A DNA stretch of 64,000 bases, from NCBI GenBank assembly GCA_958299035.1, contig CATQJL010000223.1, forward strand, positions 71,469,006-71,533,005, given 5' to 3'. Position numbers and translations under genes: made by a program. Source of the DNA: Cylicocyclus nassatus. Taxonomy: Eukaryota; Nematoda; Chromadorea; Rhabditida; Strongylidae. Below are positions 11,591-24,020 of this stretch, one piece after another (the first letter of the stretch is position 1; every line of letters begins with the position of its first letter). The notes under the pieces are model-generated. The model did not search any database. It saw only the letters and a list, made by a program, of their open reading frames with translations, and was not told the origin of the DNA.

Positions 11591-12041
11591 TTAGGCAGTT
11601 TGTGGGCAAAAAGGCAATTTTGGTTTGTTCTTACCCGGGCTTATTCGCCATGCTGAGTCCAAAAATCTACACTGAAAAGTGCGAAAACGGCGAAAAGAGG
11701 CTCTAACGTAGGAGAGGAAACAGCAGGTGGGCTGGGTCTTTCCCAATTTGAATTACGCTCCCGGCTTCTGTGAAGATCTTCCTGCTTTCGCTAGCCTCCT
11801 TGACATCGCTGCCGGCCAAGTGCGAACTCGTGATTCCAAATCGGAACCGAAAGATAACTCCGGAAGCTGGGAGCGTGAATCCAAAGTGGGGAAGTACCCT
11901 CCCAACTGCTGACTTCCCTCCTGTGTTAGAGCCCTTTTCAACGTTTTCGCGCTCTTCAGTGCAAGTTTTGGATTCAGCATAGCGAATAGGCCCAAGTAAG
12001 CACGAGATCACAGAATCGACTTTTGCCCGGACGCTGCCTTT
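11591..12041. mobile_element. MITE with GGCAGCGTCC-type ends, copy 1
   Basis: The right end TTGCCCGGACGCTGCCTTT (to 12,041) matches the ends of elements at 51,477-51,857 and 60,358-60,711. The left end (TTTAGGCAG...GGGCAAAA, from 11,591) is diverged. An internal palindrome with centre near 11,820 pairs the CCCGGGCTTATTCGCC side with the GGCGAATA-like side. It is GC-richer than its surroundings and has no coding capacity. Confidence 0.65.
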
Positions 12042-13046
12042 AAGATATAGCATATTTCAAAGATGTTGATGCGCTAAGGTACAGAAGCCAATGAGATGCA
12101 CAGAGAAAATTCAAGCATGTGAAAACTAAAGTCTGAGCTCTCTTACTGATACAATTATAATTTGTTCTAATCATGAAAAGACCAGTAGCGAAAGAAAAAG
12201 ATTGTGGATGTACTTTTTACGAAATCCTCCTTCTCCTTGCTTCGGTATTCATTGTAAGCGCAACCCAAATTGTTCTGCACTTTGACTTTTGTAGCACATA
12301 CTAATATGAAGGTCATGTAAATAAAGAGGAGGTGCACCAGAGACCTTTTAATGATAGCATTTCACAATTCATGAACTCTCAACTGAAAACATCCGGTTGA
12401 CATAAAACAGGCATAAGCATACAGGTTTTCTCGCTAAAGCGGATGGGAGAATCAACTGCAATGAGTTGATAGATGGCTAAATTGCAGGCAGGTAATCAGT
12501 CTCGTTGTAAGCATAACCTTCACGCCTCTTGTGGTTAAGCAGACAAGACAGCTTCAAACGATGGCCTCTGGTTGCATAGACATACTTGGATAGGGCGTCT
12601 CCACCCAACAGCGAGATAAGCATTAAGGAGAGCACTAAGGGCAAGAATGACAAACGCTACAACAAGAATAATACATTGGAAGTCGGGAAACAAGAAGCTA
12701 TTTCAAGGTTTTTCAACCAAGCAACCGTTTTCTGGCAGGATGCAAGAAATCGGTGATTTCTCCCGCCGTTGCTTCTTACCCCCAACCTTCTTTCTGTCCC
12801 CCTTCAAACATACAAATTGTAGGCGAAATCAACTGGTTGAATTGATAAGTATAGGCGATTCATTGCAGCAAAGACTGGACGCCGTTGCGTACCAAGACAG
12901 TTTGTGCGTAGAAGAGACGGCAGAAGCCAAAAAGGATGAAAGAACGCTCGTACCTTATATGTAACTGCTAAACAAAAACTCGATTGTGAAATCCTGGGAG
13001 ATTGAAATCAAATTACGAGATTCAACGGTAATTTTGGCATTGTATA

Positions 13047-13084
13047 CCAGTGCGTCACCTCTGCTTCGCAGAGGCTCGCACTGG
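13047..13084. repeat. Short perfect-arm hairpin
   Basis: CCAGTGCG and CGCACTGG enclose ACCTCTG-CTTCG-CAGAGG, giving a 38-bp hairpin. It is absent from the matching position of the other segmental copies, so it is a small insertion or MITE remnant rather than part of the unit. Confidence 0.6.
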
Positions 13085-13678
13085 TCCTACTATCCTTGCG
13101 CCTTACTCATTCCCGCACAATAATGACATTGAAACTCACGCGGAAAATCGCGAATGATTTGCAAACAACTATACATTCCAAAAGCATTTCCATATGAGAT
13201 CGGTAATTTCGCGTGTACGAAACTTTTCTCAAAAGAACAAATGCAAATTTGAATCGCTTTTCGGATTTTTCATGGCTTGGTAGTTGCCATAAGATGCAAT
13301 AATCATCATGGGCTACATCTCTCTGCAAAAATCTTCTCAAATGATAGGGTAAAATCTTGGCAAATTGAGCATTTACGCAACCAATTCTTCTTGGCGCCGT
13401 TTTCGCAAACTAATAAACTTTAGTTCAATTTTTTAGGCTGAAGTCCATGGCTTGCACATTAACTTGTCAAATACAACCGTGACTTTGCAAAGAGTTGTGC
13501 TATAGGCTCAATTTTACTGGCCAAAAGCTAAGCGGATCCGATTGACGCGCATTTTTTGAGGGATCCATAGGACGGATCCGCTCGTGCATTTGTACAGTGG
13601 ACTCTCGTGTTGGTAGCATACGCTGTGCAAAATTTGGGCTCAGGAGGTTGGCTGGAACACGTTCTACGAATTTCGTGA

Positions 13679-14034
<356 letters not shown>

Positions 14035-14456
14035 TGAGCACCCTTAGCCCGTTATTATAAGTCATGATGATGGATGTTCGTGATCAGATGATGCTATGAT
14101 GATATGCACTGATAGTATATGCAAGCATGTATTTTATTGGATGCATTTAATGTAAGTAGTTCATTTAATTTGGATTGGTATGAACGACCTTTTGTCAGAA
14201 GACTCTCAACTGAATAAATAGAAGTTAGCGACTGAACAAGTAGAGGTTCAAATCAAACTCTTTAAGTCATTCAGTTAGGCAATTCGTTCCACTTATAATC
14301 CTGACCCTCACTATTGGTATTTGAAAGCTATCAGCGAGATACCTACATTTGATTCAGAAATACTTATGCATGACCTAAATATGTGAAGACATGATAGATT
14401 TTCGCTGTATCTGTCTGAGCGTTACCGTTGCAGCTACCTGAAATTTTTTTCAGGTT

Positions 14457-15226
14457 ATGCTATACTTAAGCTTGTTCCCCTTCTTGTTTCTAGCGTGCAA
14501 CTGCGCAGTACCATTCAGTACTAATGTATGTGCATTTCTAATTTGGTAAAGAAACAGATCATTCTTGTTAGTATGTTTTAGGCGCAAGGTGAGGATGGTG
14601 CGGCATCCTTAAATGTGAATGACCCAACAGCGGGAGGTCCGGATACTTTTGTCGAATATAATAGTTTTGAAAACTCTTTAACCTCTGGAGAAGAGAGTTC
14701 TAATGATTCCGAGGTGGGACCAACCGAAGGAGAAGAGACTTCAACCTCTGAAGAAGACAGTTCTGATGATTCCGAGATGGGACCAACCGAAGGAGAAGAG
14801 ACTTCAACCTCTGAAGAAGAGAGTTCTGGTCCCGAAGTGGAACCAACCGAAGGAGAGGAGAATCGAGGAGGCTGCTGTCCGTTCTGCTGTGGAGGAGCAG
14901 CCTGCTGTTCGTATAGAGGTTATCCATGGGGTCCATGGAGTCCATGGGGTCCATGGGGTCACGGCGGTAGGAGAAGACATAACCGAGGTAGGCGCTTCCA
15001 TCGAAGAGGACCTCCTCGAAGATATCGCCCTAATCATTTCGGATATCAGTATGACCGCCAGCCTAATCAATTCGGATATCAGTATCCCCACCACCCTCAT
15101 CAATTCGGGTATCAGCATGACCAGCACCCTAATCAATTGGGATATCAGTATGGCAACCATCCTTATCCATTCGGATATCAGCATCAACTCCCTTATCAAT
15201 ACGGATATCAGCAATACTACTACTGA
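14457..15226 (+). CDS. Group A secreted Cys/Gly/Tyr-rich protein, intact copy
   Basis: Exon 1 (14,457-14,525, 23 codons) and exon 2 (14,582-15,226) join in phase 0 across a 56-bp intron (GTATGTG...TGTTTTAG). ATG follows TTTTTTTCAG by three bases, a likely trans-splice site. The product is 237 aa: signal peptide (core LYLSLFPFLFLACNCA), acidic repeats of the form GPTEGEETSTSEE at about 65-115, a Cys cluster GGCCPFCCGGAACC at about 119-132, a Trp-Gly-Pro stretch, an Arg/Gly/His stretch at 150-172, and about six repeats of QFGYQY type to the C-terminus. AATAAA lies at 15,350. No known domain. The acidic half followed by a basic half suggests a pro-region and a mature part; the Tyr-rich tail would suit a cross-linked extracellular material. 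Both are inference. Confidence 0.82.
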
Positions 15227-15349
15227 AGGAGGTATTTGCTAAACTATGTTTCCTCTTATTGTCGTCGAGAGAGGGAAAAACAACATTTCTTCGAAATCAG
15301 TCCTTGATTACGGGAAATTTTAGTAAGATCATGTCTTTTTTCTAAACCT

Positions 15350-15355
15350 AATAAA
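15350..15355 (+). terminator. Polyadenylation signal of group A gene
   Basis: AATAAA 124 bases after the stop codon. The equivalents at 24,211 and 44,891 occupy the same aligned position; the fourth copy (52.2 kb, minus) has lost it through a small deletion. Confidence 0.65.
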
Positions 15356-15761
15356 ATTTTATTAGAATTACTGATTTGATTAACGAGCGCTAGAACAGCA
15401 AAAAATTCATTCCTCATTTGCTCAAGACCTGTAATGTTAATTTATTGTAAAGTAACACTGCTTAATGCGTGCCAACTGTGATGAGGGCTTGATTTGACAC
15501 TAAACAACTCCGTAGTTTTCCATATATTTGACAGCTGATGTTGTGCATCTGCGGTGGTAACAACATTTGCGCGGAGAAAATGTCATCTTTTTGCATTTCG
15601 AACAGCTTCGTGCGATTTGAATGTATAAGGTGGCAATCAGAAGCATTTCGCCCTTGTTCACTGGCAAAAATACCTTCGATTGAAACTCCGAAATTTTCTG
15701 GTTTGTTTTGCTTCTTCTCAAATAGAGTATAGGCGTTGCTGTTGCATTCCGGTACAAAGAT

Positions 15762-16498
15762 ATCTACTCAGACAATTATGGCGAGCACCCGCCGACCACC
15801 CACGGGCAACGCCACGCCCATCCCGAGGGCGCGCCGGTAAGTGCCCGATAAGCGCCCGACAGTGCCCGCGGGTGGCCCGATATGCACCCTGTACTCGAAT
15901 AACGAAAAATTCCGAGAAGCCGTTTCCACTTGCGGTTTAGCATAAGTGCCACAATCCACACAAAAATACAGAGTGACGTTCACATCCCTCCCCATCGACG
16001 CTCCAATGTATGACCACAATCGAGGCCTCCACTTGTGTCATCCAAGAGACTTTCGACGACCAGAACTTGGCCTGTCCTCGCGATTTAATGTGGAGGATAG
16101 CTCTATCACTGGGAGGATAGCTCTATCACTGCGCCGTATCTCACGCAAGTAATGTTTCCTCTTACAGCGTGTAGGAATTGCGGCATCCAGCAAGGCCCGA
16201 TGATCGCCAGATTCGTTCCGTCGGGTCGTGGCCTAGAGGGCCGGGGCTTGCCCGAAAACTACATATGCAGGGAGCCCTGTAAGGGCCGAGGCTCGCCCAT
16301 GTGGTTTTTCTTGGGCCGCGGGTGTTCCGATAAAATATTTGAGGCCTGCGGCCTTTCCGTAATGATAACTTTGGGCCGCGGGTCGCCTAGCAAATAAATC
16401 TAGGGCCGCGGATGGTCAGTGCAAGAATTTGACGCCCGCGCACCGCCGAAGGGCACGGTTAGGGGCCGCGAGTGCTCGCAATAATTGTTTGAGTAGAT
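15762..16498. mobile_element. GC-rich non-autonomous DNA transposon with subterminal repeats
   Basis: Inverted ends ATCTACTCAGACAATTATGG and ATCTACTCAAACAATTATTG continue into GCGAGCAC(C/T)CGC (about 31 bp, few mismatches). Just inside are many copies of a GC-rich motif near GGGCCGCGGGTNGCC on the right (about 16,230-16,480) and its complement on the left (15,780-15,890), spaced 30-60 bp. It is absent from the aligned positions of the sister units near 24,605 and 45,290, so it is a private insertion. No transposase frame. The superfamily is unclear; the repeats could be transposase binding sites. Confidence 0.75.
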
Positions 16499-17452
16499 GT
16501 GTCCTTTAAGCAATCGCAATGTCCAGCATCATTTCTAGACTAGCCTTTTCCAAAAAATTATAAAGTGTTTTTGAAATGTTATGGTAACGCTGAAGAAGGG
16601 GTCAGTAGTAGAGCTGTCCAAACGCAGCTCAAACTCAAAGTTATCTCTGACAACGAAATGGTTAGGAGTCAGAGTGGCCAACCCCAACAAGCTGCAAGCG
16701 ACTGAATGAAGCATAGAAGGCTGACTCGAAATCTGTCTTCGATATCTGTACATGCTAATTGCTTTCAATAACGAAGTCAAGAGCAGTTTTATTGCAAGGA
16801 AATCCTAAGTACAATTGAGAAGTTGATTACATTATTTAGCTCACTTGTAAAGGATATAAACAATCTAATTATATGTTTGCCCAGCATATAGCCGAGTATG
16901 GCTCCGTATGGCCAAATTTGCACTCTACATGAACGATTTCTTTGCAATATGATGGTTTACAACTTCGTCCAAAAGGGCGTTTAACATTTACGAAAAGACA
17001 GCTTTGGGCCCGTTTTATGCTGCATTGAACAATATGCGGCTCGTTTTGAGTTACTTCGACTTCTTAGCACTTCTTTGCGAGTGAGCTAGACTCGAATTTC
17101 GCGCAATTACTCACTGTCGAAAATCACTCTAATCACACCCGAGAGTAAGCAATAGGAGTGACAAAAACTATCTCCTACTTTTATAACTAAAAAAAGCCTA
17201 TAATTGTCCCAGCAAATATCCAATACACTCTCCACCTAGAAAAAAGCCCGAGAAATTATAATGGTAGCTTTGAAATGCCTCAGCGATATTGCCAAGAGAA
17301 CTCATACGACATAGCTTGGGCTTTATTTGCTCAAAGTAGTGGCAAGTTTCTATTTTCATACAATAATCCTTTACGAAAATGACACAGTTTTTAAGTAAAC
17401 GTCTTCCACTTCTCACTTTAGAGTAAGCAATTATAAAATTTGTTTCTACCAC

Positions 17453-17848
17453 CCTAAAATCCCATAGATAAGAGCGGTTTAATTTACCGGTGAAAAATGA
17501 ATTGGAAAAATTGTAATTGAATGCAGTCACCCCTCTAACTTGATGGATGGATAAATAAAAATCGGAGAAGAAGTTTAGAAGAAGCTCCGCCCCTCAACTC
17601 TAAACCCCCCCCTATATAAACAATTCATATAGAAAAATAGCGATTCTAACGGAATTTCGGAATTTCTATACGAATTGTTTATTAAGTGGGCGGGGTTTAG
17701 AGTTGAGGGGCGGAGCTTCTTCTAGACTTCTTCTCCGATTTTTATTTATCCATCCATCAAGTTAGAGGGGTGACTGCATTCAATTTCAATCTTTCCAATT
17801 CATTTTTCACCGGTAAATTAAACCGCTCTTATCTATACGATTTTAGGG
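17453..17848. mobile_element. Foldback element, 396 bp
   Basis: Near-perfect palindrome with ends CCCTAAAATC...GATTTTAGGG and arms of about 190 bp. The inner arms hold GAAGAAGCTCCGCCCCTCAA and its complement. A short loop lies at about 17,640-17,660. It is missing from the aligned place near 46,620, so it inserted in this unit only. Confidence 0.8.
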
Positions 17849-17985
17849 TAAGTGTTAGTTTTACATTGCATTGCCATATCCAATAATGTACAAATACCGT
17901 GCGAATATTTAGTATTTTATACGGCAGTCACCAAATCTTCTTAAATTCTGGTAGACGCATCATTTGGTAATCATTCTAGTGGTTT

Positions 17986-18852
17986 ATCGTACCCTTGACA
18001 ATGTTAACGCTAACATTTTTTGAAAAAATATCAAATATTTGTGCTAGAATGTCCACGAGCTTGGCTTCATGAGTGTTGAGAGTGAAGAAAAATTCACATC
18101 ACCACAAAATTTAGAGATTAACAAGAAAAAAACTATTTGCTTACGAAACAGAAAGCTTGTGCTCAATCAGGAGTCAAGATAGGGAAGCGTTCACAATCTG
18201 TCATCTGTTCATAAGCAGTTTTGAAAGTTTTTTTTTGACAGCGAAATGTTTTTGCCGGAATGTCGAGTTCATTTGCACAGATTTAATCATTGCATGATTT
18301 ACAGTCATATGAACTATAATGATCTGTCCGATTGCCGTCATATGAAGCATGGCCCAGCAAACATAAACGAAATTCTCAAAAGTGCAAAGCGTGATTCGAT
18401 AGAGTTGCGTCACATCTCGGAGCAAAATACAGACTCGAGAAGCAATAAAAATATTTGGAAAATCCCACTTTCACTTCTTTGCACTGACTACACACCTCTT
18501 TTTCTCCATAACACTTCGGCCGACATCAGAGAAAAGAATTGTAAAGTCTGCCAATGCCAAATATAGTCAGCTTAGGACAACTTGCATTGGCAATTACACA
18601 CTGTAGTGCCTTTGTTCATTTTATTTTGAAATTTCCCTACATAACAAACCACCATGCAAACTCAGGCAGCTCAAGCCACTATACTTCTGAATTATAACAT
18701 TTTTGCGTTATCGCACCGGGAATTGTAAAAAGTCGATATAGCTAATTACGTCTCTTTTTATTCCTTCGATGTTATCAAATTCCATAGTTGGTCGACTCAG
18801 CCCGCATATCATCAACTGACGAGCATCTCGGTGTCTTTCGATGCAGCCTAAT
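17986..18852. other. Stretch without supported genes
   Basis: AT-rich sequence. Overlapping frames at 18,201-18,425 (minus) and 18,246-18,566 (plus) are antisense to each other and show no signal peptide, repeat or known motif. I see nothing else here. Confidence 0.4.
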
Positions 18853-19624
18853 CAGAGCTCGGCACGGCCTGGCATCAGGGAAATTCCGAAACGAAGTCCC
18901 CTTTGATCTAGAAAATTTCGTGCGAAGTTCCTCTTGACCGTAAACCCTAAACTAACCCTCAAAAAAAAAACGAAACATCGATTAAGAGCTTTTGCTTAGG
19001 GCGTGCCTTGTGATTGAAGCAGATTTTCGACTGCGGAGCAGACCGGGAAATTTTCAGATGGCTATAAAACACCAACAAGAAAACGTTATAAAATCGTTTT
19101 TTTTCTCCTTATATAATTTTTTATTTTTACAAGATACAATTTATGTAAAAAAGTATGAAAACTTATGTAAGCAAAGGGTCTGCCACCTCAGCTGGCACCC
19201 AGCTGGCACGGTGTGCCAGCTTTCAGGAAAAAAAACAGCATAGCTTTCATTAACATAAGTTTTCATGAATTTTTGAGCTATCGGGTTCCCCAATGCACAT
19301 GCACACACTAAATTTGGTGTCATATGATTGCGTTTTTGTAAACAAGGCTTTTGTTTGTTTGAGGCAGAATCCAAATCCCCGCGTTGTGTTTGCATGCATG
19401 GCGGCGGCATGCCGACGGCATGCCGTTAGCATACGAGTGGCGTACTGGCGGCAGGCATGCTAACAAAGAGCTATAAAGATTAACCATGCCGGCCGCGTGC
19501 CGGCGGCGTGCCCCTGGCATTCTAGCAAACAGCGGCATGCTAACTTGCAAAAACGGTATCCCCTTTGCTTTCGGACCCAAAAACGATATCCAGCTTGGCC
19601 TGATGCCAGCTGTGTCGAGTCCTG
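18853..19624. mobile_element. hAT-like non-autonomous transposon with 8-bp target duplication
   Basis: The ends CAGAGCTCGGCAC and CAGGACTCGACAC are inverted repeats extending into GGCATCAGG. AGCCTAAT flanks both sides (18,845-18,852 and 19,625-19,632), an 8-bp target duplication as expected for the hAT group. The interior has clusters of GCATGCCG-type and CTGGCACGG/GTGCCAGC motifs. No transposase frame is visible. Confidence 0.82.
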
Positions 19625-20067
19625 AGCCTAATGCCCTCTTTTCAACAAGCACTATTGATTTTTGACTTGTGAAGTTTTCGGTAATAAAACACCCCAGTCC
19701 ACATCAATATACATCATCTCTTTCTGTAAAAAAGAGACTGCTTTAAAATGCCAAGACTCTCCTTTCGAAGTGAAGGATGTACGTGGAAATGTTGGGGCCA
19801 GCCATGACTTCCTATAGCCATTGTCGATTTGCGCTTAGATGGGTGAAGTGTCTCCACCCAGCTGAGTGGCCATGCAAATAGAGTATCTCTCACATTCAAA
19901 GAAAAGGTAATGGCGTAATTTCCAAGTCATAGAGACCAAAAGTACACGAAGAGAACCCGACCCCATGTTTGTGAGTTCCTTGACTTATTCCATCACGGGC
20001 ATCCGGTATTCCTTCCAAAGCTGTTTACTTATGAGAATCGTGGTTAGTTTTATTTTATTTATTTATT

Positions 20068-20367
20068 TTGCGCATTCATAGATGTTCCTCACGAACGTGG
20101 TTAGTGCAAAAAAAGCGAAAACAGAACAAAAAACAGTCAATTATAGACGGCGTCTCCAGCAGCCATGGTGGATCCAAATTCAGAAGACAGCAGCAAGCAT
20201 GGCCCACATTCAACAGCATAAATCATGGTGTAAAAGCATGGAGCGAAGGACTTTTAAGCGAATCTAAAGAGGAAGCACCAAAACGAATGGGCGAATCCAT
20301 GCGGCCGGAGAACTCTTTCAGCTCCCTCTTACATCGCTACCATGAGAAACAAATAAAAGTTGAATAA
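20068..20367 (+). other. Unassigned overlapping frames, possible small gene
   Basis: Two overlapping frames lie here. One starts at ATG 20,082 just after TTCATAG and codes 61 mostly basic residues. The other (20,068-20,367, 99 codons, no ATG at its start) is hydrophilic and ends just before a run with AATAAA. Neither has a signal peptide or a domain I recognise. The position between a hAT element and a segmental unit gives no functional hint. Confidence 0.25.
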
Positions 20368-21466
20368 AATGGGATGGCTTGGAAGAATATTGTATACGAT
20401 CCAAAGTAGTAGCTTCTAAGCTTCTAGTATACAGTTTCTGACAGTTTATCAAAATCTGCATTGTTAGTACACGAAGCCTCTTTATTCATTTAGGGTTTTA
20501 AGAACTCCAAACAGAAAGTCCTTGACTGAGTCAATAGATGGTAAGTTTCGACTAAATGAATGGTTTGATGACAGAATCAGCTGGTCTGGTTGTTTGGCTA
20601 GCTCGCTTCGATTATGATTGTTGCTTGCCCTGTTAAGTATATCGCGTGCTAAAATCAGCTTGCGGTTCTGCTCCAAACGATTTTCATCACTTGCAAAAAG
20701 CCTGATTACCAAATTTGTGGCTCGATGTGCTTGCTGCAACTCGCTCCATGAATTTCACGAAAGGCAGATATACACACATGAGCAGACAGACGGCCTTAGC
20801 GCTTTATTGTAAGTCATGATAGTTGAAATTGCATAATAAGCAGGCTTGCCTTCTTGGTTTACGTTTATATTTTTGGAAGACTCCTATCTGGTCTTCACTT
20901 CAGCTGCACGTTCTACACTAGAGAAGCACTAGTAGCCAGAAAGAATGCTGATACAATGAACTACTGAAGATGGTAGGGCTATGGATAGGAAGATGAGTAC
21001 TTTTACGTAAGTTGTCCGTTATGAAATTCGAAATAAAACTGGAAGAAAGGAGTTCCCTACAACATAGGTTATGAATAAGTCTTTATGATAGCCATCGTTC
21101 CAAAGATGTGTGAATAGAGAAAATAAAAAACATTTTGAGCAACGAACCTGGAGACTTTCCCTGAAACAGTTATGAAGAAAGGGAAAAAATTTTGAGCGCG
21201 AAACGACAAGCAACTGGAAAAAAATGCGGGTCTACCATTCACAAAATCCTTTCCTGCTTCGGCATTCGTATCTCATAATCAGTGCACCCAAATCGTTCCG
21301 CACTTTGATTTTTGTAGCACACGCTATCATGAAGGTCGTGCAAATAAAGAAAAGGTGCACCAGGAACCTTTTGATGATAGCAATTAGTACAGTTCATGAA
21401 CTCTCAATTTGAAAACATCCGGTTGACCATAAAACAAGTGTAAGCATACAGGTTTTTTCGCTAAGC

Positions 21467-22511
21467 CAGGGTTCATACTGAGCCGCACAAAGCGGCACAG
21501 TTCCAGCACAGCGCTCGAACTGTGCTCGAACTGTGTTGCAACTGTGCTGCATGCGCAGTTGGGGTATTTTGACCGTTTCTGACGGTTTCCCTTCTAGGTT
21601 TCTCTCATTTCGGGCCTTATCCCTCCATCCCGCTTTCCCTTTTAAAGAGCGAAACTCCGACCGCAAAGCGGGGTTGAGGAATAAGCGCTGTTCTGCTTTG
21701 TGTGTCCGATTATGCGTGTTGTTCCGCTCGTTCATGTATTTTCGTTTTATCCTTGCATAAAAGTAATCTTTTGTTTCCAGGAGGCCGCTGTAATATTTTC
21801 ACAGGCATTTTTCTTGAAGGAGAGCAAAAATAGTGCAGAAGAGCAGGAAATATTTCATTGTTTTTTCGTTTTTTTTTACCCCGCTTCCCTTTTTGTTGTG
21901 TAGCGTTTCGAAGTTGAAGCGGGGTAGAAGAAAGAGCGAAAAAGCAACGAAATGAAAAAAAACGCGGCTGAGAGGATACGCGAAGCACGCGTTCATTCTT
22001 TTACCCCGCTTCAAGTTCGAAGCGCTACACAACAAAAAGGGAAGCTGGGTAAAACAAAGAACGAAAAAACAATGAAATGAAAACGAAAAGGGGCTAGGAG
22101 CCCAAAAGTGGCGAACAGATTGATGGAATTCCCTGCTCTTCTGCACTATTTTTGCTCTCCCTTAAGAAAAATGCCTGCGAAAATATGCAGCGGCCTTCTG
22201 GAAACAAAAGAATACTTTTATGCAACAATAAGACGAAAAGACATGAACGAGCGGAACAACACGCATAATCGGACACACAAAGCAGAACAGCGCTTATTCC
22301 TCAATCCCGCTTTGCGCTCGGAGTTCCACTCATCAAAAGGAAAAGCGGGGTGGAGGGATAAGGCCCGAAATGAGAGAAACCTAGAAGAAAAACCGTCAGA
22401 AACGGTCAAAATACTCCAACTACGCATGCAGCACAGTTCCGGCACAGTTCGAGCACAGTTCGAGCGCTATGCTGGAACTGTGCCGCTTTGTGCGGCTCAG
22501 TATGAACCCTG
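21467..22511. mobile_element. Large hAT-like foldback element
   Basis: Ends CAGGGTTCATACTGAGCCGC and complement. Arms of roughly 450 bp or more form one long palindrome around 21,990. Near each end is a run of repeated GCACAGTTC(C/G) words. Flanks GCTAAGC (left) and CCTAAAGC (right) resemble an imperfect 8-bp target duplication; the sister locus near 12,437 reads GCTAAAGCGG uninterrupted, which supports an insertion. Frames inside are mirror-image artefacts of the palindrome. Confidence 0.78.
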
Positions 22512-23536
22512 CCTAAAGCGGATAAGAGAATTAACAGTTTGACAGAAGGCAGGCAGGAATTAATGCTCACTGTAAGTACAAACTTCGTTTTTGGCTGAGA
22601 CAATAAGACAGCTTCAAACGATGGCCTCTGGTTGCATACATATTTGGATAGGACGTCTCCACCCAACAGGGGGATAAGCATTTATGAGAAAACACGGTAA
22701 AACCTAAGGGTAAGAATGGCAAACGCTACAACATGAATGGTACATTTGAATTCGGAACTAGAATTTTTTTTAATTATTTAAAGATTTTTTAAAAAGCAGC
22801 TATTCTTTGACAGGATGTTGAAATCATATCAGGGTTTTTTTTTCCGATTTCGCTTCTTGGACCCTACCATCTCCCCTTCCTCTTTTGCGCATACAAATCG
22901 TATGGAATAGACTGGTGGAATAAATAAGTAGGTCGTTGTATGCTCACGTACCACTCAAAGACATATTCGTTGTTTTTTTGAAAAAAATGTATTTTTACTT
23001 TTAAAGCACCTTTTGAGAGTGAGGAGTGCTGAACCCTATTATAATTTGAAAGTAATTCAACGCATTATAAAAGAAAATAATTGTTGCGCTTTGTCACCTT
23101 ACAGTGACTGCTAACGAAAAAAAAACTGCCATGAAATTCCGACAAGTGATATCAAATTACGAAGTTCACTGGTATTATATTGTTTATGTACGTTCGTGAA
23201 CAGTATACTATAATAACTTGCACTGGTAGTACATGCAAGCATATAATTTATTTTGGATTGGTAAGACCTTTTGTCAGAAGACTCTCAACTGAACAAATAG
23301 AAGTTAGCGAGTGACTGAATAAGTAGAGAGTTTAACTCAAACTCTTTCAGTCATTCTTGGGCTAATTCGTTCCAGTTATGATCTCGGACCTACTATTGTT
23401 ATTTGAAAGTTACTAGCGAGAACCTACATTTAATTCAGAAATATTTATGTTTGATCTAAATTTGTGAAGACTTGCTAGATTTTCACTCTATCAATCTGAG
23501 TGTTACCCTTGAAGTAACTTGGAAATTTTTCAGGTT

Positions 23537-24020
23537 ATGCTATATTTAAGCTTGTTCCCCTTCTTGTTTTTAGCCTGCAACTGCGTGATACCGGTTTTTG
23601 ATGTATGTGCTTTCTAATCTAGTAAAGAAACGGACCATTGTTGTAAATATATTTCAGCCGCGAAATGAGAGTTTTACAGCATTCTTAAGTAGATTAGGAA
23701 TGAGAGCGGAGACTATTTTTGGACCTCATCTTAATTCTGGACAAACTACATCCTATGGAGAAGGAAGTTCTGATGACGAAGTGGCACCTTCCGAAGAAAT
23801 GAATCCTCAAGGGAATTGCTGTCCGTTCTGCTGCGGAGGAGCCTGCTGTCCGTATGGAAGTTTTCCACGGGGTCGATGGGGTCACCGCGGTTGGAGAGGA
23901 GGTTACGGAGGTAGAGGTCACTTTCGTTGGACAGGACATCATGGACATCGTCGAGGACATCACTATCCTAACTATTTTGAATATCAGTATGACCGCCAGC
24001 CTAATCAATTCGGATATTAG
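23537..24020 (+). CDS. Group A secreted protein, C-terminally truncated copy
   Basis: Acceptor ATTTTTCAG ends three bases before ATG 23,537. Exon 1 (23,537-23,602, 22 codons; core LYLSLFPFLFLACNC) and exon 2 (23,658-24,020) join in phase 0 across a 55-bp intron ending ATTTCAG. The 142-aa product keeps the signal peptide, a short acidic stretch (EGSSDDEVAPSEE), the cluster NCCPFCCGGACC, and a Gly/Arg/Trp/His segment. It ends after one GYQY-type repeat: the CAG seen in copy 1 is TAG here (24,018-24,020). Beyond it the repeat region is also frameshifted to about 24,100, so the tail is lost. AATAAA at 24,211. The upstream acidic repeats of copy 1 are replaced by unrelated sequence. It may be a functional short form or an early pseudogene. 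Confidence 0.65.

Noticed and set aside
14700..15242. Overlapping frames on both strands across the group A exon (for example Met-Asp-Pro-Met-Asp repeats, Ile-Ser-rich frames)
   Set aside because: They are shadows of the real exon, produced by its internal repeats. The chosen frame alone links in phase to the signal exon. The same shadows occur at 24.0, 44.5 and 52.4 kb.
16152..16397. 81-codon Gly/Cys-rich frame at 16.2 kb as a secreted peptide
   Set aside because: It is made by the repeated GGGCCGCGG motif of the transposon at 15,762-16,498 and has no signal peptide.
21394..22681. Several 60-140 codon frames in the 21.5-22.5 kb region
   Set aside because: They come in mirror-image pairs on opposite strands, as expected of a long palindrome, and have no signal peptide or domain.
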